From positions 42,155,358-42,219,357 of the forward strand of contig JANJXV010000004.1 of the NCBI GenBank assembly GCA_024803745.1: a stretch of DNA of 64,000 nt, in the 5' to 3' direction. Source of the DNA: Megascapheus bottae. Its lineage: Eukaryota > Chordata > Mammalia > Rodentia > Geomyidae. This document shows positions 56,980 to 64,000 of the stretch, in pieces (position 1 is the first letter of the stretch; every line of letters begins with the position of its first letter). A model generated the notes under the pieces. That model was not told where the DNA came from and did no database searches. It saw only the letters and a list, made by a program, of their open reading frames with translations. The position numbers were made by a program, and so were the translations under genes.

Positions 56980-57215
56980 TAAAAAGAATAATAGTAACCG
57001 CTATTGTAATAAATGAGAATAGTTATTGTCTCCTCTCACATGGCAGAAATACTTTACTTGGTTTGCATGTATTAAACCTGTCTTATGAAGCCCTCTTGAA
57101 AACTTTGGAGCTAATGTTGTGATCTTTATGTATAGATGATGAAATGTTAAGAAACTTGCCCAAGGAATAGGTTGATTCTGAGAAAGTCCTGATTGGCAAT
57201 GCCATTCATTTAATT
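56980..57215 (+). repeat. MIR SINE fragment
   Basis: The collinear order 'aataatagtaaccgcta', 'gcatgtattaaacctgtctta', 'tatgtatagatgatgaaatgttaagaaacttgcccaagga' fits MIR ('aataatagctaac ... catgtattaactcattta ... acagatgaggaaactgagg ... aacttgcccaagg'). Confidence 0.58.
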
Positions 57216-57649
57216 TGCCATTACCTAAAGTGTTATAGTGTTTCAGAATTTTATGACTCTTAGAATATAAAGACAAGCACTGGATTAAAGATAATAGAGA
57301 AGTTAACACACAATTATAACTGTAGTAAATGAAAATGAAGACAATTGATTTGAGAGAAGAGAGAGCAGTTATAAAGCTACCACTGAAGTACAGCTGAGAG
57401 ACAAATAGCTGGAACTGAACTCACCCATGAGCTGGTGGAGAGGAAATGAAGACACAGGTATTGTCCAGTCTTTGGAAATAAAATTTGTTTATATTCTCAG
57501 GCTCTTCTGGAACCCCAGGAAAGGGAAGGAGGAGTACTTAACTGGTTCACATTCAGCCAGGACATGAGTTGTGTTTGGGAAAAATATTTAGTCTCTATTC
57601 TAGCTCAGATTATTGATCAAATACCATACAAAGTCATAAGAAAATATGT
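57216..57649. other. unassigned DNA
   Basis: Nothing assignable seen. Confidence 0.35.
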
Positions 57650-57780
57650 TGGCAATGAATATCTTGGGGAAAGTGGGAGAAAACTGTGGGTGGTAACATG
57701 TTTGACAAGAAATCTACTCATTATCTTATGAAGGTAACTGTAACCCCTCTGTACACCATCCTGACAAGAAAAAAAAATTC
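57650..57780 (+). mobile_element. L1 3'-terminal fragment
   Basis: Sense L1 3' end: 'ggaaagtgggagaaaactg', 'ggtaactgtaacccctctgtacacca', then 'tgacaagaaaaaaaaa'. Only the last 100-130 bp are present. Confidence 0.55.
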
Positions 57781-58470
57781 TGGTATTGTATGTCACTTCT
57801 CTTCTTTAGTGTGCCTCAAATTGTCTTCCTACCATTAGAAAACTGGCATTTTAAATAAGTAGCCCAGTCTTTACCATAATGAAAGTAGGCACATGTGTGT
57901 TCTAAATTCATCTTTGCATGTCTCAGCTCCCTTTTATCAGCTCATTAAATCTGCTACACAAATTCTCAGATTTATTTGGTATCGACTCAGCGTCTTTACC
58001 ACAGTTTGGGTACTCATGCATTCTTGTTTTCTATCAATAGATTCATCATCTAAATCCTACATCAACTAATAAAAATTGGAAACTAAAATGTCCTAAGACA
58101 TTTTAAGGGAATTGCACATATTTCTATATTTAATCTATTTGGTGAACCAAAAAGACACACTTTGGTAATAGGCCAGCATCCTACAGAACAAAATGAAGAA
58201 ATGTATGTGTGTTCCTGATGCTAAGTGACACAAATACCAAATCTCTCTCCTGCTACTTCATGTTGCTGATGTGGTCATGCGTGCTATTTTTTTAAAAATG
58301 GCATTAGTGAATTAAAGAAAGACTTCAACTTCAAGAGCTCCTACCAGGACCTCAAGTCCTTTAGATTCTTACATGTAAATGACAAATGACAAATCCAGAA
58401 TAGCAACACGTCTGTATACATATAAAGATATTTTTCTTTTATCAGCTTTGGTAATGAGCCAACTGAACAT
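57781..58470. other. unassigned DNA
   Basis: Nothing assignable seen. Confidence 0.35.
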
Positions 58471-58471
<1 letters not shown>

Positions 58472-58549
<78 letters not shown>

Positions 58550-58587
58550 CAGAGACAGAGACAGAGAGAGACAGAGAAGAGGAGAGA
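58472..58587. repeat. (GT)n-(GA)n compound microsatellite
   Basis: About 18 GT units switch at 58508 to about 16 GA units, then GACAGA-type units to 58587. A Z-DNA-prone block abuts a triplex-prone block. The open frames here are artefacts. Confidence 0.95.
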
Positions 58588-59555
58588 ATAAAGGATAATT
58601 CTTTGACCTTTACCCTACTCATACTGCTTGTTGGTGGCACATTCCATAAGATGAGTTCTTTTGGAGGATAATTGCACTTATGGGTCACACAATCAACCCC
58701 CTTAAGATGAGGCACTGTGAACTTCCTGTAGAATAGCAGCAGGCAGTGCTTGGGTGTACAGATCTGAGGCTCAGGAGAGGGGCCTAGACAGAGATAGAGT
58801 GGGGGTGTTGGCAGCTAATTTGGAAGCAGTTGAAGGTGAGTTTTGCTCAAGGTAAGTGGGGACAGGTCGAGTCCTGTGAGGAGGGCAGGAAACACTGGAC
58901 AAAGTCGTGGCTGATGATGTTCCTTGATGAACACATCCTCCTTGAAGTACAAAACACCCTGGCTGCTCTTAGGGGTGTGAAAGGGCGAAAACAGGGAACA
59001 AGTCATATGAATTGGAGAGTTGGATTCATAGTTGAATTGTCCAATTCAGCCTCAAGTACTGCTTGTACTTGCCTAAGAATTAAAAAATTTTGTTTTTGTT
59101 TTGCAGAGCTCCACACTTCCCTAATGAAGCTATCAGAACTTTTTTTTATGTTGATGCCAAGACTCATCACAAAGCAATACATAGTTCAAGAATTGAAGAA
59201 AAATGCAGTTTCTATTAGCTTTTGTTGATTAGCGAGTGCTAAATGTGTCTTCAGTCCAACCCATGTTGCATGCAAATAATAGGATGCATAAATAAAACTA
59301 CACTCATAATGGGAAAGCATCCTAAACATAAAGCAAATCTTAAAAAGTTTAGTCTGAAGAGGAAGGAGGAAGAGAATGCAATTGAAATATTTAATGCATA
59401 ACATGAAACTAGGAAAATGGGAGGGTTTGGGTTGGTAAGACTGAAGGAGAATGGTGAAAGGAATAGCATCAATCAAGATGCATGGTACTTATAAATTGAT
59501 TTGTTGAATAGCATCACCTTTGTACAATTACTTACAGATAGTAGAAGTATACTTA
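58588..59555. other. unassigned DNA
   Basis: The plus frame at 58830-59228 (132 codons) has no domain I recognise and is overlapped by minus frames. I do not call a gene. Confidence 0.35.
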
Positions 59556-59568
59556 AAAATTCACTTTG

Positions 59569-59808
59569 AAGCTGGGCATTGATGGTTCAAGCCTATAATC
59601 TTAGTTCTTCTGGAAGTTGAGATCTGAGGATAATGGTCTGAAGCCAGCCTGGGCAGGAAAGTTTGTGAGACTTATCTGCAATTAACCACTCACATAAACC
59701 TGGAAGTGGCACTATGGCTCAAGTGGTAGAGTGCTAGCCTTGAGCACAAAGAGGCTCAGAAATAGTGCCCAGGTCCTGAGTTCAAGCCCCAGGATCAGCC
59801 CACCTCCC
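59569..59808 (+). mobile_element. B1-like/Geo composite SINE
   Basis: B1-like half ('gctgggcattgatggttcaagcc', 'gaagccagcctgggcagg'), a linker 'ctgcaattaacca', then a good Geo half ending 'cctgagttcaagccccagga'. aaaattcactttg at 59556 and aaaaatcactttg at 59809 form the target-site duplication (one mismatch). Confidence 0.95.
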
Positions 59809-59821
59809 AAAAATCACTTTG

Positions 59822-60417
59822 CGTGTAATTTGAAAAATTGGGGGCTCTTATTTGCTTGTAATATTAAAAAATTCAAGCCACTTATGCACTGTAATATTTG
59901 GTACCAGGTATTCGTTTTATATACTGATGCCTTTGTAGACTCATCACCTTCCAATGTATCACAATGTTTCAAAAACGAATAAAACATTATCATAGCTCTT
60001 TCTCATAGATAGACCACCATCTTATCCTCAAATTGAATTCTAAATCCTTATCTGTTCAGCTGGGTCTTCTGCAAGGATATTGGCAATAAAAAAAGACCCT
60101 CTTTTGGCCTTTGCTTTTGGTTGGCAATACTTCCTCTGGGAAAGAGAAATAACTCATGTTATAATCTACTAAGGCTCACAATTTCTTGAGTATTTCAGGT
60201 TGTTCTTTCCAGAGAATAAGGTCAGGGAATAAATCTCCACTTCAGAATGCCATGGAATACATCAGCTAGAGCCTTTGTGAGAAAGAACTTGGCATCATGA
60301 AGGTATATCAAGGAAGACATAAACGCCAGACATGGATATATATAACAAGTGTGTCAAGAAGGAAAACTGAATATACTCAAGAAATGGAAACGCTGGTGTT
60401 GTACTTACCTGTATAGT
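59822..60417. other. unassigned DNA
   Basis: Nothing assignable seen. Confidence 0.35.
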
Positions 60418-60419
60418 AA

Positions 60420-60735
60420 CTTTTATTTCTTTTTTCTCTTTCTTTTTCTCCTTCCTCTGTTCCTTCTTTCTTTTCCTTCCCCTGCTTCCCCCTTTCTTTT
60501 TTCTTTCTTTGTACTGAGTCTTGGGTTCCTTCCCTTAGCTTTTCTTTGCTCAAATCTAGTATTCTACTATTTGAACCACACCTCCACTTCCAATGTTTTA
60601 GTGCTTAATTGAAGATAAGAATGTCACAGACTTTCCTGCCTGAGCTGGCTTCAAACTACAATGACTGAGATCTGAGGATCTCAGGCTCCTGAGTAACAAG
60701 GATTACAGACATTAGCCATTGGCTCCTGTCTCAAC
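60420..60735 (-). mobile_element. B1-like/Geo composite SINE with pyrimidine tail
   Basis: A T/C-rich run (60420-60510) stands for the tail. A diverged antisense Geo (gctcaaatctagtattctac), 'attgaagataagaatgtcac' and a B1-like edge ('gagtaacaaggattacagaca') follow. An extra 'gagatctgaggatctcagg' near 60668 is a short inverted duplication. Confidence 0.85.
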
Positions 60736-62009
60736 CTCTTCTCCTTACTAGTAGATATGGCAGTATAAACTTGATCCTTCTTATTAAAATAGCATATTTC
60801 AACTCTTCAAAGGATGTAATGATTCAGAGACCTTGACTGTGGAGGAATCTTAGTGACTTGATTTCTTACTCAGGTAGTGTTCGGTTTCATCTATTTTCAA
60901 TTCCAGTGAACATTTCCACGTCTGCAGGTTCTCACATATTTTTTTTGGTTGAGAATTTGCACATGTTCTGCATTAAAAACACCCTGCTAGCTAATAAATC
61001 CTACCTTGACACTAGTTGCCTGAAGAATCTGAACTTCACAGAACATTTTCTAACTTTTTGATAAGTGAAAACAAATGAGAAAAGCTGGCAATACAACTTA
61101 CTTTGAATGGTCATATTTTTTTTGAAACTTTCTATGGCTGGTATAAAGGAGATAAAAAGCTAAATCAGCTCCACTCAGTGTGACACTTATGAAGAAAGAC
61201 TGCTTGTTCCAGAAATAAAGCTAAATTTACTTATGCTCCCTACCTTGGGAGCAGAGTCATAAGGGCAAAGCTATTTCAGAACAGGAGAGACTACTTCCAG
61301 TATCAAAGTCACCCTCTGATGTTCTTCCTTTACAATCTTAAGAGTATGGATTAGTTGATGGCAACCAAGTACTTTTGCTAAACTCCTACATAAATTTAAA
61401 AACAATTGTTTACATTATTTTCTAGTTTGGATTTTACTTTAAAATATGATTAGCTTCATAGATACTGGCTTTATCTAACTGCTATACTTTAATTTAATCT
61501 TGATGTTTTTGGAGCATATCTTTCAGATTGAAAGCTAGAATGGTATGAAGAAAAAAAACATTGCTTATACAAGACAACTAGATAATGAATGAAAATAGAA
61601 CCTGTTTTAAATTATTCTATTTCTATTATTAGAACAAAAGCTATCCTTTTCTTTTGATTATGTAATTCATTAGATGGAGTTCTGGGATACAGAATACTTA
61701 GAGCTTTAGAGAACACACCACAGCTTGAGTCAGTATTGTCAAATGAATGTGCAAATGAATAACCATAAAACCACATCATAAAAAGTTTTCCTCCTCATTT
61801 AATTCCAATATGCTATAACACAAGTGTGTTATTTGGATTCTTTTCACATATACGTAAACTGTTGAAAGACAAAAAGAAATGAATGAGCTGAAGGCCAGGG
61901 AAGGACAGATAAAAGAATGCCAAATTCCATGGAGCATTTTATCAGCTCACCACCATTTCTTCTGTACTTTAATAACAAGATGAAAAAAATATAATGGAAT
62001 AAATACCTT
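60736..62009. other. unassigned DNA
   Basis: No repeat family or exon assigned. Confidence 0.35.
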
Positions 62010-62335
62010 ATTAATTACAGAGGCAGCCTTTTTATTTTTAAAGTATAATTCATGCTTTTAAGAACATGCATCAATAATTCCTTACATGTGGTAGGCAGCC
62101 AACAGCAGCTTTTCTGGTGCTTTCTGACTTGACCTCTGTTGTTTAGTGAAGTCAGTTTTACTAAAAGTGTTGAAGTCATACCAGTTTGCCCTTTCTCTTT
62201 GCTGAATCTTCTCACAAAATTATTTGATGGCATGTCTTTATCCACGCCGTAAGTGCCAAATTGTTCTATGAAAGACATTTAGGGAAATTGTCTTTTATTA
62301 TAATTATATTAAGCAAAGCAATTGTATTGTGCGTA
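62010..62335. other. candidate conserved non-coding block
   Basis: Complex, AT-rich and repeat-free, with a TTAATTAC core at 62010 and 'ataattatattaagc' near 62302. An 87-codon minus frame (62015-62278) overlaps it without any domain. The inference is compositional. Confidence 0.25.
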
Positions 62336-62360
62336 CTTTCTTATATGTATGTGACTTTTT

Positions 62361-62563
62361 TTGTTTTTTTTTTGCCAGTCCTGGGGACTGAACTCAGGGC
62401 CTGAGCATTGTCCTTGGGCTTTTCTCAAGGCTTTTCTCAAGTTCTACCATGTGAGCCACAGCACTACTTCCAGCTTTTCTATGTATGTGGTACTGAGGAA
62501 TCCGACCTGGATCTTCATGCATGCTTGACAAGCACTTTACTACTAGGCGTAACTCTAGGCCCA
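62361..62563 (-). mobile_element. IDL-Geo SINE
   Basis: Antisense Geo with a duplicated 'cttttctcaag' segment (62419-62441), then antisense ID-like monomer. A perfect 12-base target-site duplication, atgtgacttttt, lies at 62349-62360 and 62564-62575. Confidence 0.95.
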
Positions 62564-62575
62564 ATGTGACTTTTT

Positions 62576-64000
62576 ATTATTCAGTTTTATGAATTCTCAT
62601 TGTTCTGAGAAGCAACATTTACAGCAGAGATGTAAAGAGGTGATTTACAGTGCAAGCAACACTTTTCAAATCTTTGTTATCTGATTTATTAGATGTTTTG
62701 TTGAGGAAAGGATCTGAAAAATGAGGAATTCTGAAACATAATGGAATTTCTCAATGCCCCGAATAGGGTGAGTTCTGTCTGAGCTAGCCTTATGGATACC
62801 TCTTCATGAATGCCTTGTAGTTCTCAGAAGAACCCTGAAACTGTAAAGGAGTGAGGTCATGGGTACCCAGAAGTACAGGAATGATCATGAAATAATAATA
62901 AAAAAAATCTCCATCATTTACTCTGGGGAAGGATTTGAGAGGAGAAAAAAATGTGTTCCATTTATGCACATTTTCTATTATCCTTTCTTTGCTTGGTGTA
63001 AAGCAAGAAGTCCATTTCAAGAGGAGCTTTCACTTTAATTAGCAGGAGGGTATCTTAAAATGATAATAATGATAATGATAATAATATATAACAATAACAA
63101 CAAATATCCCATTTGGTAGCTAAGCCTTCTATTGTAAGTGAATTATTCATCTTAGATTATGACAAACATTTATTGATAGCCAAAGAGGAGTCCATTCAGA
63201 GTCAGAGACCCACCAATGAGTTCAGAAGTCACTTACAATAATCAACTCAACACCAAAAACCTGGCTCTACCTTCTCTGGCATCTGTAACCTACCATGTTC
63301 TGCAATTGCTTCACCAGTGGACACAGCTCCTTTTTAGTTGTTGATACTGCTGGCGGGTCAATGAAACATCTACCACTACTTTTACATTACATTATTTTAT
63401 ACCTGTAGTAATCCATAATGAGTTATTGAATCAAAGGCCCTGTTTATCAAACCAGCTATTGAAGGAAAATATTCTTTAGAATTTAATTGACCAGTATGAT
63501 AAAATTTATATTCTTTTCTTATTAATACTTCAAGATCTCCTTGTGAAGGGGAAACCAAAACTTACTGTCCTTTCAGTTAATATAAAAACAGAAGGTGAAA
63601 GAAGTTATGATAATTTTCACAGTATCTCACAATCAGTGGTTGAGTTCAAAGAAAATAGGAAAGTGCCATGGGGGTTGAAGGAATGAGATGACTGAAAGAA
63701 AAAAGAAAAACAAACTAAGTCTTCCAGAATCTGGGTAAATAAATCACTGAGTGACTGCATTTTGGTAATGTAGAAAATAGTTACTTGGAATCTTAGAACA
63801 TGTATTGAATAAAGAGGTTGTTGTAATAACAAGTAAGGATATGCAGGGCAAGATTTGCGAAGATGAACAGATTATCTGGTAGTTAGAGTTCCCTGGAGGC
63901 ATACTGGCCATGTGAATCAGAGAAAGACATTTCTGACTGCAGGCGACAAAGCCAATCTATAAACAGCCCAACCAGGTGTAGAACTGGCTGGAGCCTTCTA
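62576..64000. other. unassigned DNA with an ATA/ATG-rich patch
   Basis: 63062-63104 is an imperfect (GATAAT)/(AACA) run. The rest shows no repeat family. Short frames (76 and 71 codons, minus) have no domain. Confidence 0.35.

Noticed and set aside
58830..59228. 132-codon plus-strand open frame
   Set aside because: No recognisable motif. Overlapping minus frames of similar length point to chance.
1..64000. CRISPR arrays, operons, phage or plasmid features
   Set aside because: No regularly spaced palindromic repeats, no ribosome-binding-site-led gene runs, and the repeat content is clearly mammalian.

Overview
This window is ordinary mammalian nuclear DNA from a rodent. I place it in the superfamily Geomyoidea (kangaroo rats, pocket mice, pocket gophers). 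The reason is about two dozen copies of a dimeric SINE whose left half is tRNA-Ala/ID-like (A box and B box visible) and whose right half matches what I remember of the Geo monomer. That dimer, IDL-Geo, is described as restricted to geomyoids. Species and chromosome cannot be read from the sequence. The DNA is AT-rich by eye. I see no protein-coding host exon, no tRNA, snRNA or rRNA gene, no CRISPR array and no bacterial-type operon. The window is best read as intergenic or deep intronic DNA.

SINEs. Two composite families dominate. (1) IDL-Geo: ID-like left monomer, Geo right monomer, A-rich tail, about 190 bp. (2) A B1/7SL-like left half joined to the same Geo right half, about 230 bp; I do not recall an established name and call it B1-like/Geo. 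Many copies have visible target-site duplications (TSDs). Several tails have grown into long microsatellites.

LINE-1. There are two complete-looking 5'-truncated insertions with good TSDs (27593-29560 and 49365-50655, both minus). A plus copy at 24489-27282 carries the reverse-transcriptase FADD motif and is itself broken by a SINE and by a 146-bp L1 tail. Another plus copy lies at 35271-36866. Older minus-strand L1 pieces lie at 5448-5700, 15187-15908, 16650-16825, 22740-23225, 23512-24045, 34880-35203, 35204-35270/37083-38430, 38431-40270 and 45985-46110, with a plus 3' end at 57650-57780. None encodes an intact ORF1 or ORF2. The region 34880-40270 is a nest: an ancient L1 was entered by a younger minus L1, which was entered by a plus L1 and a SINE, with two further SINEs downstream.

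LTR and older repeats. There are two MaLR-type LTRs (18976-19215 plus; 52088-52432 minus) and one MLT2-like ERVL LTR (48186-48595 plus). Worn MIR and L2 fragments lie at about 2765, 3955, 9925, 12165/12730, 20790, 31840, 33420, 47040 and 56980.

Simple repeats include two very long polypurine/polypyrimidine tracts (790-1084, 56144-56416), a (GT)n-(GA)n junction at 58472-58587 and several long (CA/GT)n runs, some with CG-alternating segments. The rest is unassigned sequence. A few repeat-poor, AT-rich blocks (about 2440, 7440, 17700, 43680, 49070, 62010) could be conserved non-coding elements, but that needs alignment. One possible processed-pseudogene 3' end (AATAAA followed after 22 bases by A14) ends at 6691; its parent is not identified.
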